64,000 bases of DNA. Origin: Anticarsia gemmatalis. Taxonomy: Eukaryota > Arthropoda > Insecta > Lepidoptera > Erebidae. Shown here in pieces: positions 50,073-61,266 of this stretch. Where the stretch lies: the NCBI RefSeq assembly GCF_050436995.1, contig NC_134745.1, forward strand, positions 15,252,001 to 15,316,000. The letters run 5' to 3'. Below the pieces are notes generated by a model. It was not told the DNA's origin. It saw only the letters and a program-made list of their open reading frames with translations, and did not search any database. How positions within the stretch are numbered: the stretch's first letter is position 1; each line of letters starts with the position of its first letter. Both the position numbers and the translations under genes were made by a program.

Positions 50073-50241
50073 TAGCGCGATTCTCTACAGTCGGTACTGT
50101 CGAGTATCGAAAGTTTGATATTTAACATTTTCTGCCCAAATAGTTTCTTCGACGCCCTTTAGAGGCGCTGATCAGATTTTCATACAAAATATCTCGAGCT
50201 GGTCGGTTGCCGGTAGTCGATAATGGTAAAGAATCGAACTA
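50073..50241 (+). mobile_element. CWG-target MITE, best-preserved copy
   Basis: 169 bp between CTG at 50070-50072 and CTG at 50242-50244. Ends are TAGCGCGATTCTCTAC and GTAAAGAATCGAACTA. The core has TCGAGTATCGAAAGTTTGA and GAGGCGCTGATCAGATTTTC. It is used here as the reference orientation for the family. No coding capacity. Confidence 0.88.
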
Positions 50242-50344
50242 CTGTTTGGGCTTTAGTTTTTAAAAATGCTGGCTGAATATCATATAAGGATGTATATTAT
50301 ATAAATTAAATTAATAATATTTGTACATATACTTAATGTATTGT

Positions 50345-50455
50345 GGAGGTCGGAAAACCAGTCGCTTCATGTAAAATGCTGGTATTCCGCTGCATCTGGT
50401 GAGACTGGAATCCAACTCCAAAATAGTTGGAAGAAAGGCTAGGCTGACATGACAT
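50345..50455 (+). mobile_element. LINE 3' tail fragment
   Basis: CAGTCGCTTCATGTAAAATGC, GCTGCATCTGGTGAGACTGG, and ATAGTTGGAAGAAAGGCTAG: the same LINE 3' sequence as at 27.6 kb, more truncated. Confidence 0.72.
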
Positions 50456-51944
50456 ATAGTTAAATGTAAGAATGTTTAAAGAGGCTTAAGTCTCGAGCTC
50501 AAATCTTAGGCTGGAAGAAATTTTCTGTGGTTTAAAGATCAATACAAACTAGTATTTATTACTTATTACCTTGACAACCAGCTTGCCTATAGATATACAC
50601 GTAGATGAACCAAACATTCTAATCAAAGGTTATCAAAACATGTAAAGTTGTAAGTTCAGTGTTTTCATTCAAAATGTTATCTAAGCTATCATAATATATC
50701 TGTAATATATTTCAGACACTGTGATAGAAACTATAGAGCTGTTATTTTCTTAGAACAACGACTAAGCATTGCTATTCAACGTGGAAATGCTGCCAGTCTT
50801 CTAGGCACATTGTCATTATCTGGTAGTTACTTTTAATTTGGTATAGGTAACTTTGTATCGTTATGAGTATTTTTATGCTTAATTAAAATTAACAATTCTC
50901 AAGCAAACATCTTCATATTAAAACAATGGAACTTATCTTCTATAAAAATGCTTTCTTTCGAAGTGAAAAGTCAAATAAGCGAGTATTTTCCGAACCATGA
51001 ACCGAACGATTTATAACAGGCAATTTTGCAGCCGAAATCAGGGGTTTTACCGCAGACATTTTTTAACAAACCCACGTCCTGTGAAGCACATTATTTATAA
51101 TCAGCCCACGCATTTATTGCTCCTTATTATATTGCAGATCTATTTTAAATAAAATTGTATTATGTCGTCACACAGATAAAGGCAGTTTTCACATTTTTAA
51201 AGTAGATAATAGTCGGTCGGATAAGAATCGGTAAACAAACTACAATTTGTACTGTAATAATATTGGAATTTGAATTTGAATAGTTATAATATTAGAGTAA
51301 AAAAAATATTAGTAATCAAATAATGCCAACGTTGTTCAATCCACTCAAAAGCATTTGACAACGTTTCACAAAGGTCTTAGTTTTTAACAACTGGAATCGA
51401 CTGGTACATGTAAATACATGAAGCTCTCGAAGTTCAGCTAGTACAAGAAATTAGCGATATAATGTTATCAATAAAATGTTTTCGGTAACAGCTGATTAGC
51501 GAACTAGCATCTACTATTACTAATTGAAATACATTCAACACGCGCAGTGCTTAGTATAAATTCTCACAGCGAAAAGCTAAGCCGAGGACAGTTGCCTTCA
51601 ATACCTTTGTCCGAACAATTCAGCCAACGGCACTCCCGAGACTGGCCATTACGAACCTCAACACTTTGAAGCAACTGATGAAAAAAAAGTCCTTTCATAA
51701 AAATATCTAATTTTAATGCTAATATCTTTTGTTGCTCAAACAGGGAGAGATAAGTCGACAATATGCCGGAAGAAAGATAAGGAACGCGTAAAAATTCTTA
51801 AGTGTAGCGTGCGATGATAAGAAGTGGCGGATTTTATTTTCGTTATGTTTATTTATTTTTGTGGTACTTATAGATAAGACTAGAACAGTGTGAAGTAAAC
51901 ATTTTTTAATTTACTACATTATAGTAATCAAATACGTTTATATA
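50456..51944. other. Non-coding DNA, no recognisable feature
   Basis: AT-rich DNA; the minus frame at 51564-51761 lies in a GC-richer patch but shows no known domain. Confidence 0.4.
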
Positions 51945-52157
51945 TTAGGTCTGGTAAAAAGCCTTTTCGCATTATAGTATGTATGAACTTGTAATAAACT
52001 CTCTTTGGCTTCAAGAATCTCAAATGAGTACACGGTTCATTAGGTTTCTTTCAGTGAGCTCGTGAGGACCCAAATATCGAGCTTTTTTGGGTAGAGGAAA
52101 GATTTTATTACAAGGTCATACATACTATAACGCGTAAAGACTTTTTCCCCAACCTAA
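51945..52157. mobile_element. Internally deleted mariner-type element (MITE)
   Basis: 213 bp flanked by TA. The ends TTAGGTCTGGTAAAAAGCC and the inverse of TTAGGTTGGGGAAAAAGTC are imperfect terminal inverted repeats. They extend inward through TTATAGTATGTATGA-type sequence on both sides to about 50 bp. TTAGGTTGG-like ends and TA target duplications are characteristic of mariner-family elements. All transposase sequence is lost. Confidence 0.8.
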
Positions 52158-54595
52158 TATATAACGGCAAAATAACAAATCCTTAACCTAATCAAATTTA
52201 TAACCAGAATTATACTATTAATCGACTGCTGATCGCGCAACCCTTAAATAATAAAATTAATTACTTAAGTAACATTACTCCACTGCCGGTCGCAAAACTT
52301 AGGGTACTATTTCTATTATTGTAGGTCTTGTATTATTATGTTTCCGATTACTCTCGTCCTCTCCAACATTCACAAAAGTATCGGCCATTTAACTTGCTAT
52401 TTATTGTATAGGACTAACAATGACAATAGCTGAACGCTGATGTATTTCTTTCACCTTTGCTCAAACTTTCGGGTAAAGCATGTAATAAAATAAGTACAAT
52501 TCACTTTTCTCAATAAATGTAATGCGATCATTTTTCTTTGTCATTTTGACTGGACATGATCCAGTCTATTTTTGGCCTATTGCAACAAGAAACTTTTTTC
52601 CTAAATTTTGTTAGTAAATTACTCAAAAACTCGCGTGCCATTCTTCAAAAGTTTGTCCAAGATGTCAACAGTGGGAACCTTCGGGAGCAAACTAATTCAC
52701 ACTTCACGCGACAAAATTAACTTGTCCGACACTCTTGACTGATGATGAAGCGGATTCTATCGGTCAGCTTTATTTACTGTAGTTAAGGGAACTGGTGGAT
52801 TAAGGGCAGTTCTTTTTTAAATTTATTTATCAGGATTTAACATTTTTTTAAATGCCTCTCCGCTAGTATTCTTTAGCCTTTCAGCTCCCTCAGCTGCTTA
52901 TTGCGTCCAGCCAACCGTCCAGAAACACGTCAAAGTCGTCCTTATATTTAGATATTACATTAGGGCTATTTTACAATAATCAAATTTAAATTAAATCAAA
53001 TGTAAATTAAATTTTAGTTAATAGATCAAGTAACTCTCTCATAACTTTAACTGCTATTCCAGAAGGAAATTCAGACATCATATACTTATACAAACTTAGT
53101 CATGTGTGATACATGGGTATAGGTGACTTCATTAACTTAACCTTTCAAAAAACCTACTCAAGTAATAGCTAGCGAAGCATACACCTTGCTTTTAGTGGTA
53201 CTTCTAACACAGAGTAACACAGGCTTCAGAGAGTGGCTAGCACTTTTTATATCATTTCATCTTCCTTTGTACTCCTCGTTCATAAAATAAAGCGATCAAA
53301 TAAGACCTCGTGCTAAAATTAAATGTAAAGCAATAAAGTTTTATAGAAAAATCAAACTTGAAATCCTTTTATGAGTGCTTCGCGGAACTTGCCCGGGTTT
53401 ACTACACATGGTTTTCAATTACTCTATCCTGGTACGTGAAGAACAAGGCTGTAGTTTTGGTTCTTCTTTTATCCTTTCAGACTTAAGGAAAAAATATATA
53501 CTTCCAAAAACTATACAGTTCAATAGGTCATTGGGAATAATTACCTTATATCTTGCATTACAGGATATGAGACAGGATCATTATTATTATAAAATTACTT
53601 ATTGTGAAACACTATAACGTTTAGCCTTCTGCATTTCAGGACTTACAGTTAATATGTTTACCGTAGTTTATTTTAAAACAAGTTCCACCTCATAGTCAGC
53701 TTGATCACAGTATCCGAATAAAATGTATTCCGAATTTATCAAAAGTCTTTTAATCTCCATCAACATTTAAAAGTAAACATCAAGAACAATTAAAACATTT
53801 CCTTTCACATCAAACTTGGAACAACTTCCCTTTGTCTCAAAACTGTCGCGTGCTTTGAATGTAAGCAAATAACAGCCCGCATGAATTACACGCAAGAACA
53901 AACTACGGAATTAAGCCTTCATAAAAGTTAAATGAAAGGTCCACACCATGTCTATATTGTGTGACGGACTAAGGTGAGCACACACACACATACTTTACTT
54001 ATTATTGTATTTTGTATACGCGTACTTAATCAGCATGACTGTAAGGCCTAACCATTTGGCATGAAATACTTTTGGCCAAAAAAGTGTTTGCTCAAAAATA
54101 ATTATTAATATGAATGTAAATTGCATAAACAAGATGTCAAGTCTTCCAAAACGATTGGCAAAATATATTATGCTAGACAATCTGAAGATACCTGTGAAGT
54201 GCTTTTAAATACGAGATCGAATTTCACGTGAATTGTTCCAAGGGTTTATTTATACTTTTGCGGTGCAGAATTAAATTAAATAAATGTGCAACACTTCATA
54301 CCAATCTTTAGTTCGTCAAAAGAAAAAGAAAAGGTGGACTTTCTGAATGTTCCAGTGTATACTCCTCCCAAGAACTCCAAAGGCTCTTTTTAATTTTTCG
54401 CGCCCGCATTCCGCCTTATCTATTATTCTCCGGAATCCCTTGGAAGGATATGAAATGGAAAATTTTGGGAATTAAATGCAGTGTTCAGAGATAATTGGTG
54501 GAGTTTCTGAGGTTATATGGAATGAAAAATATTAGAACAGTTTTTCTTTTTTGTCTTTTGCGTGGCTATTTCAAGAAAATAAATTAGCCAGCTAA
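52158..54595. other. Long non-coding stretch
   Basis: No supported exon. Frames at 53375-53617 (plus) and 53995-54180 (minus) have no recognisable domain. A GC-richer patch at 54370-54470 (TTTTCGCGCCCGCATTCCGCC) resembles the candidate intronic elements at 17.8 and 24.1 kb in style. Confidence 0.4.
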
Positions 54596-54777
54596 TCCTA
54601 CTAATATTATAAATGTGAATGTTTTTAAGTATGGATTGATGTATTCTGTTTCACGAAAAAACGTCTGGATTTTAGAGAAAATTGGTACACTGGTAGCTTA
54701 TAACCTGGATTACCACATAGGATACTTTTTACCCCGGGAAATCTTTCCATGCGGACAAAGTTGCGGTCAGAAACTAG
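54596..54777 (+). mobile_element. Short LEP1-type Helitron
   Basis: Starts TCCTACTAATATTATAAATG after an A and ends CTAG|T. Same subfamily as 2851-3023, including TTATAACCTGGA and TACTTTTTACC-type phrases. Confidence 0.75.
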
Positions 54778-55067
54778 TATAATCTAGAAATATAATTTTA
54801 AGTACATTATATTCCTTACTTTTTTAGTGGATGTGAGACAGATAATAGTCCATTATAATAATAGTTTTTCCTTACTTTCATTGCTGAGGTTAATTTATAA
54901 GCTTTTATTTTGTCAATTGTCAAGAATTTCTTAGAAGGAAAAGGTAGAAGGGTATCAACACTGTTGCTATTTGTGAAAACTATTTCAGAGTGCTTCTGAG
55001 AATTTCATTAACAAAACCAATGATGAAAGTAGATCCTAGTTTTCACAAATAAACATGTTTTTGTACT

Positions 55068-55215
55068 GTGTTTGGCGCAGAGGTTATTATATTCACTTTG
55101 CCTCTGTTGCCTATGTGTTGTGGGTTCTAATCCGACCTCAGACAAATTTTAATGATTAATTGACACTAATATTTATTGTGAGTGGATAAATATGTTTGTA
55201 CCTAATTAGTAGTAT
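55068..55215 (+). mobile_element. tRNA-derived SINE
   Basis: A-box-like TTTGGCGCAGAGG and B-box-like GTGGGTTCTAATCC at the right spacing, followed by a short body. This is a member of a widespread lepidopteran SINE class; the copy is mutated and lacks a clear tail. Confidence 0.65.
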
Positions 55216-55449
55216 GAATGCTTAGTTTGGATATTTCCAAGACAAATGAAGCTTAAAAATATTTATATTATACCTCTATCATATAGGTTTATATACCCTG
55301 TAGTTGTATAAAACGCTTAACCAGTATCTCCTCTCAAGTGCTTCAAACTTATCAGTTCGTTATACGTGTATTTATTATAAATAGACTAAAGATTACTAAC
55401 TATAGTCCCACAACTTATTAGAGAGCCTTGACATGCACAATTTATTTAG

Positions 55450-55735
55450 ATTATAATACACAACCCGAAGCCCGCACTTGTCCCGCGCGGTGGAATCAAG
55501 GCCTGACCTCTCCCTCATTACGGGATGATACCTTCGCCCAGCAGTGGGGCATTAATGGGTTAGATCAATTATTTCTTTTAGCCCCTTATGTGTCCCACTG
55601 CTGGGCAAAGGCCTCCCCTCTTTCATTCCAAACCTGTCTGTCCTGTGCCAAGCTCCACCACAATGGACCCGCAAATGCTGTTAAATCATCATGCCACCTT
55701 GGTCGTGGTCGGCCTCGTGATTGTGGACTGGTGAT
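55450..55735. mobile_element. Two opposed retroposon tails
   Basis: The left part (CGCGGTGGAATCAAGGCC ... CGCCCAGCAGTGGGG) is a plus-oriented retroposon tail. The right part (GTGTCCCACTGCTGGGCAAAGG ... CACCTTGGTCGTGGTCGGCC) is the opposite orientation. They face each other across about 40 bp, so CCCAGCAGTGGG and CCCACTGCTGGG form an inverted pair. The 104-codon frame across them is fortuitous. Confidence 0.7.
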
Positions 55736-55739
55736 TAAT

Positions 55740-57014
55740 TAATTATCATTTATTTATAATTAGCAATTCTGTGTAGGTCTAAAATAAAGTAGCTGTATCA
55801 GATAGGCAACCGTTAGCTGCATAAGCCTACACTGGTGCTCTAAAATCAAAATTGGATGTACTGCGAGGCTTGCATAAAGGCTCTCTACTAAGTGGTCGGA
55901 CTATAAGTCTCGAGCGCAGCGTCCACTCTCATAAGCCGTTAATATAAGGTGATATTTACTCGCTTCGGAAACTAATCAGAGAGGACGAAACTTTTGCAAT
56001 AAACGCTCATACTAGAAAATAGTTATTAAAGGTTTCAAAATGAAACTGTTTCTTATAAAAGACGTTGACTGTTTAGAGGTGGATGTATAAAATATGTTAT
56101 TGAAAGGCAGTAAGATAGTAATAATATGATACTTTTTAATGTACTTACCTGACCTTTTCTTGCAAGTTCGGATAAGAGTGCATCTAAGCATAATCACTTC
56201 AACACTGCCCCTTGACCATTTAACATAGTAACATAGCCTGAGTCTGAGTTTCCTTTTACTGAGGTACAAAAAGGTGCCAAACTGTTGTTTTCTGGTGTTG
56301 CTCTTACAAGTCATCTAGACTTAGTAGGGATTCCTTTTAATTCCTCAAAACTACTCAAAATTATTAAATGACTCAAGTATTTACGAGAAGTATCGGTTGG
56401 CGACCAATGTTGGTAGTCGCTCGTCCGCGTGGAAATCATAATATAATCAGTTTATTTCCTGAGGAGATTGAGTGTTTGATAGCGTTCAATGTTGTCGCGT
56501 GGTGACTACTGTACTATGTGCAGTTTGTTTGTTTGTGCTTGTGTAAGGTTACTTGTAGGTATGGAAATTGGTAGTTATACTTAACTTAAAATGACTTCAC
56601 TCTCTACCTAACTTTAATTGGACAGCATCAATTTTATGAAATCACCGTTATCTTCATTTGAGTATATTTTAACATATCGAGCTACTTATACTGTAAAACT
56701 AATTAATTATTAAAAAGTTACTATTTCAGTCAATAACGGCGAAAAAAATATTAAATTTAACAAATTCAACAGTTTATGATCATCTGAAAATCCTGTGATT
56801 GTCCTTCCAAACTGTCTTTCATTTCCCCAAAAAACTAAATGATTTACCTTATGTTTTCGGACGCTACAATGCTTGTGTAAGAACAACTAAGTTTATAAGA
56901 CTTAAGTGTAATTTAAAATTGTTTATCGTATTGCACCTCAAATGAGTTCATTATACTGTTACAATGTGCAAATGTTAAAAACTCCTTCTTCAGTAAATAA
57001 ACTGCAAGCCTTCA
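55740..57014. other. Non-coding DNA, no recognisable feature
   Basis: No gene or named repeat. The minus frame at 56012-56314 (100 codons) has no domain and ordinary composition. Confidence 0.4.
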
Positions 57015-57122
57015 CGTCTCGCGTGTCAGTTGTCGACAAAAGCTATTAAGTGTCGTCCATCGATCTCGTCGCTACGTCGTCGTTGTTCCTCGCACTTTGT
57101 CTTACTACTGTTACTGACACTT
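57015..57122 (+). repeat. Direct repeat, copy 1
   Basis: About 108 bp starting CGTCTCGCGTGTCAGTTG and ending GTTACTGACAC. It is repeated at 57392-57502 with a few substitutions and a 3-nt insertion. Composition is CpG-rich (CGCTACGTCGTCGTTG). No known family. Confidence 0.85.
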
Positions 57123-57325
57123 CACTGGGTTGTTACTTGTTATGTACTGTCTTATCACTTAATTACACGTGTTCTTTAAATATAACCTACCTCAAATTCT
57201 AAAACATGCATTAAAAAAATGCATTGTAGAGAATTTAAGAAACGACCCGCTTTCGTTATAAGAAGTTAATTTTATTTTATAAAACACTGTGATATGTCGT
57301 TGATTGTAGTACTGTAGTGAACAGT

Positions 57326-57391
57326 AGCGCAATTCTCTTACAATACAGTCGGTTCTGTCGAGTATCGCGAGTTTGAGATTTAAAATGTACT
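57326..57391 (+). mobile_element. CWG-target MITE, 3' truncated
   Basis: CAG at 57323-57325 then TAGCGCAATTCTCTTAC and core to TTTAAAATGTACT. It breaks off exactly where the second copy of the direct repeat begins. Confidence 0.75.
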
Positions 57392-57502
57392 CGTCTCGGG
57401 TGTCAGTTGTCGACAAAAGCTGCTATTAAGTGTCGTCCATCGATCTCGGCGCTACGTCGTCGTTGTTCGACGCACTTCGTCTTACTACTGTTACTGACAC
57501 TC
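57392..57502 (+). repeat. Direct repeat, copy 2
   Basis: Second copy of 57015-57122 in the same orientation. It abuts the truncated MITE on the left and the LINE 3' end on the right. Confidence 0.85.
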
Positions 57503-57507
57503 TACTA

Positions 57508-57750
57508 TAAATAAATAAAAAAATAAAAATTGTTTATTTTGCAATCCAATGACACACATTTACATGTTAACACTAATAGCCACACTAGGCAGAGCCTGTA
57601 TCGTGGCTAATCAATTCACAGCCAGTTTAACATAGGACTTATATTGCTTAGTTACAATTTAAAATAGTTTTAATACAATAGAAAAATTAAAATTAAAAGT
57701 AACAATTTATTAACTAAATAATTAATTGGCAATTCAAGTTTATTAGTATA

Positions 57751-57796
<46 letters not shown>

Positions 57797-57845
57797 TGAG
57801 TTTGTGTGTGTGTGAGTTTGTGTGTGTGTGTGTGTGTGTTTGTGT

Positions 57846-57892
<47 letters not shown>

Positions 57893-57950
57893 TATGTTTG
57901 TGTGTGTGTGCGGGTTTGTAAAGACGTGGAACATATTAATATAATAATAT
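57508..57950 (-). mobile_element. LINE 3' UTR with long (TG)n tract
   Basis: On the minus strand this follows the stop codon of the reverse-transcriptase remnant (57951) and ends in AATAAA-like and A-rich sequence near 57508-57540, as a LINE 3' end should. It contains a (TG)n microsatellite of about 160 bp (57751-57912, plus strand) interrupted by AG, TT and TA variants. Confidence 0.7.
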
Positions 57951-58373
57951 CTATCTAACTATTCTCATTAGTTGCTCTGTTTCATCGTAATTTAACTTTA
58001 AAAGATATTTATTTATTTTTAGCTGACTTTCTCTTATATTGTTATGCCTAAGGTCACAACTTTTTACTATTTTGTTATACAGAAAAGGAAATAGAAATCT
58101 TTTGAAGCGTCTTGCAAAGGCAGTTTTTGTTTGGACACGTGTAACCTTAAAAATTCTCGAGCTTAACATATTTTTGTAATGGGACGAGTTTATGACATCT
58201 TTGTGTGTAGATGCTATCGCATTTAAAATATATAGTCTTCGAATACTTAGTAATTCAGCTTCTTTGTATAGTTCCGTGGTTGAAAATCTGATTGGCTTTT
58301 TTAACATGACTTTGATAATGGATCTTTGTGTTCTTTCTAGTATTATAAGATGATTAGTTGCGGTTACGTGGTT
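57951..58373 (-). pseudogene. LINE reverse transcriptase, C-terminal remnant
   Basis: About 140 codons are open on the minus strand from just after a stop near 58374 to the stop at 57951-57953. The part upstream of the first Met reads HLIILERTQRSIIKVMLKKP, then ELYKEAELLSIRRLYILNAI, and it continues to LKLNYDETEQLMRIVR. The pattern (L..LER.QRS.I..., ELYKE..LLS.R.LY) is the region just behind the reverse transcriptase domain of jockey/CR1-like non-LTR elements. Catalytic motifs and the endonuclease are absent, so the copy is 5'-truncated and inactive. The exact LINE clade is uncertain. Confidence 0.75.
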
Positions 58374-59402
58374 ACTACGTTGTTACTTGTTCACTTTGAA
58401 CATAAAACGGATCCTAGTCCAAGTAACTACCCAATTATAGTATTTCTTGAGTACATGCAAAGTCAAGATCAAGGTCTGACCCCTCTCTCGTTAGTTTTTT
58501 AAAAAAAAACTATTATTGGCATTAGTGTTTTAGCGTACTTCGAAACAGCATATACAATAGGTTACGTTTTGACTTCTTAAATATAATTATGATAACGATC
58601 AAAAGGTTATTCATCTTTTTTGAGTTTTTGTACTTTTAATAGCCATAGGTTGATTATTTTCTCAATATCATTTATCCCATCTCCCATGTAATAGTGGGCG
58701 AGCCAATTGCCCTTTAGCCAGCACTTCACCAAACTCCGCGCTACTGTTAAGAAATATTCTAACGATCACTTTTCCTTGATGATTATAATCTCGCATTCTA
58801 ATTTACTTCAAACACAAATTCCCCATGATATTATACTAAAAACAAACAAATCTGAAACACATAGCTTCCTATAAGTATCAAACCGTACAGCGTAATAACT
58901 CCTTAGCCCCGCACCTAATAGGTTTGTCAAGCCGTGTGAAATAATGGGGGGGTGGCCGTGAATCTTGATGCCGGGAGACAGGCTCCAGCGCCGTGATTCT
59001 GTGTTATATCAGTATTAGTGGTGAGGTAAGTTTATTGATGTGAAGGTTTTGTGGCGTAATTATAGTGTAAAAATAGGGTAGGATTATTGAAGATATTGAA
59101 GAATGTATGAGACCTCTAATTTGTGATTTTTTTATATTTGAAACCGCGTTGTGTTTGGTGGTGCTTATTTATTATAGAGCAGAAATGAAATAAAAGTCTA
59201 CCTAAATGCTGTGAAAACTGCATATTTTTATCACTCACGTGACCGACTAGAATATGCCATTTACCTAAAAGTTGTACTCAATTGAACTGTCAAGGAGTGC
59301 ATAGCTTGGCTCTCTATATAACACTTCGTATCTTTTTTACAGTACAACCAATATAACGCAATTTGGACATTAAAAATATTGTGGAATTCAATCGATTAAT
59401 GA
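58374..59402. other. Non-coding DNA
   Basis: No gene seen. A G-run with GGGGTGGCCGTG lies near 58946-58957. Confidence 0.4.
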
Positions 59403-59515
59403 ATTGCTGCTGGGCAAGGGGTCAAACCTTTAAATGCACCACGCTGGCCAAGTGCGGGTTAGGCACTAAAAAATAAATTTCAAGAACTGTTCTAAAGAAC
59501 TACTGCTGTAGTAAT
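59403..59515. mobile_element. Retroposon tail fragment
   Basis: CTGCTGGGCAAGGGGTC, CACCACGCTGGCCAAGTGCG and GAACTGTTCTAAAGAACTACTG are standard lepidopteran LINE/SINE phrases. Strongly truncated. Confidence 0.68.
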
Positions 59516-61266
59516 TTAACACAAAGCATATAGCAAATACTCGTTTTACGCAGATAAAATCTAGGACATAAATTACATTAAATAATCACTAAATAACACA
59601 ATTTAGTAAATCCCGCTGCATAGAGTCCGAGCGATCAATCATGTGCGTCGCTTGTGACGTCATTAATATAACACGACGTGTCGGTGACGTCACTGCGGCC
59701 ATACATCTCTGTCACGGTGTAACCGATCGCTGTCCTGTCGCGTTTTGAACGTTCAAGTTGCGCTACTTGCGAGATTTGATTTTGTTATGATGATTTTGCA
59801 TTGCTACGTTTTAGGAGGAAGACTGCACACAGCTGTTTTTTTATTGAATTTATATATTGTCATTTATGATTGTTAAAGAATCAGACAAAAATGGATGCCG
59901 ATTTAAAGGTTTGTTGTTGGTTTGGTTTTGGGTGATTTCAGTTTCAGAATTGAAGAAGGCCGGAATGTAATTTACATCTCATCCAAAGTAACTATAAAAG
60001 GGTGCTTACATTTACAGCTGTACAACTGAACATTTTTGTAGGGTATTTAGAAGGGAACTCAAGTTTACGCAAAAAAATGTCTCAAAAGCTTGTACTACTA
60101 ATTGATAATTGTCTTATAATAGTCAAATTGATGTAATAGATACTCTAAGCTACGTCTGTGTATAAGATCTAGAGAAGTATTTGTATCAAAGTTACTATAC
60201 TCCTTTTTAAATTCTCGCCACTCAATACCATTCCATTCTTCGATCAAGTCTTTACAACGTAGAAACTTTGTGGCCAATTGAGAGAGTCGCCGGCGATCAT
60301 AAAACACGGTTATGTGTTATCCGATGGCGACACATCGCTATACATCGTACATCTATTCAATATAACATTTTACGAGCGACGGAAGGACACAAAATTTCCA
60401 TATATGCGTAAATCATTCATATTATAGCATATAGATTCATTCTCGTATAGATGGAAAGAAAGTATGAGGCATTAATTGTATGAACGCGATCAGATACTTC
60501 TTTTTTATTACTGTTTTGTGATAAGATGGAGTTGGTATGATAAATTGAATGGTTTTCGCTTAATAAAGAGTTTTTTTACGAGCATTCTCACTGGGACAAC
60601 ATTAAGTAAGTCGCAGATTGCTTTTAATTACTAATAAAGCCAATTATTTTGTGTTTGTTAACGGTCAACAAAACGCCATTGTTATTTCGACTGTAAACAA
60701 TTCAATATTTTGCCATTCTATGTATTTAAAGCACGGATATTCAAAATATCCGCATTTCCGATCCTACTACCAAGAAGTCTCCCTTATTGCTTTCAAGTAA
60801 CAGAAAAATTGTACAAAACTTTACTTAAATACAATCAGAAATATTGCCTTGTAAGAAACCGTGTGTTAAAAGCCTGAAAATGATATCTCAAAACAGAAGA
60901 ACGAAAAGAATATTGTAGTAAGGTAGTGATTCGTACCGTCACGTCTCAGATGCTCTCAATCTTAACAAGATCTCACGAAACACATCTGTTTACCAACTAA
61001 ATAGCGATATTATTTCATTTACAAGATTTTTCAAATAAAATGAAACGTGAGGAGGAAAATATTATATTTTTCCGGTGAATTTATTTCATAGCAATTTTGT
61101 TTTTCCGAGAAGTGTCGCGGTCATTTTATTATTGAGGAAATATCGTGTTCTTGTTTTCAATTGGGTTTGGAAAAAAAAACGTTATAAAACTAGCCATTTT
61201 GAGGTATTCATAGCCAGTAGTAATAACGTTAACAACTGTTTTATAGATTGATACCCACTTAATTAA
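59516..61266. other. Non-coding DNA with paired TGACGTCA
   Basis: Two TGACGTCA sites lie 30 bp apart (59655-59662 and 59685-59692) in a GC-richer patch that continues to CGTTTTGAACGTTCAAG near 59740. An 8-bp inverted repeat CGGATATT-CAA-AATATCCG is near 60735. No exon recognised. Confidence 0.4.

Noticed and set aside
55428..55742. 104-codon open frame with several cysteines
   Set aside because: It lies entirely over two opposed retroposon tails, so the frame is fortuitous.
57743..57934. Frame encoding a Thr-His repeat protein
   Set aside because: It is only the translation of the (CA)n microsatellite.
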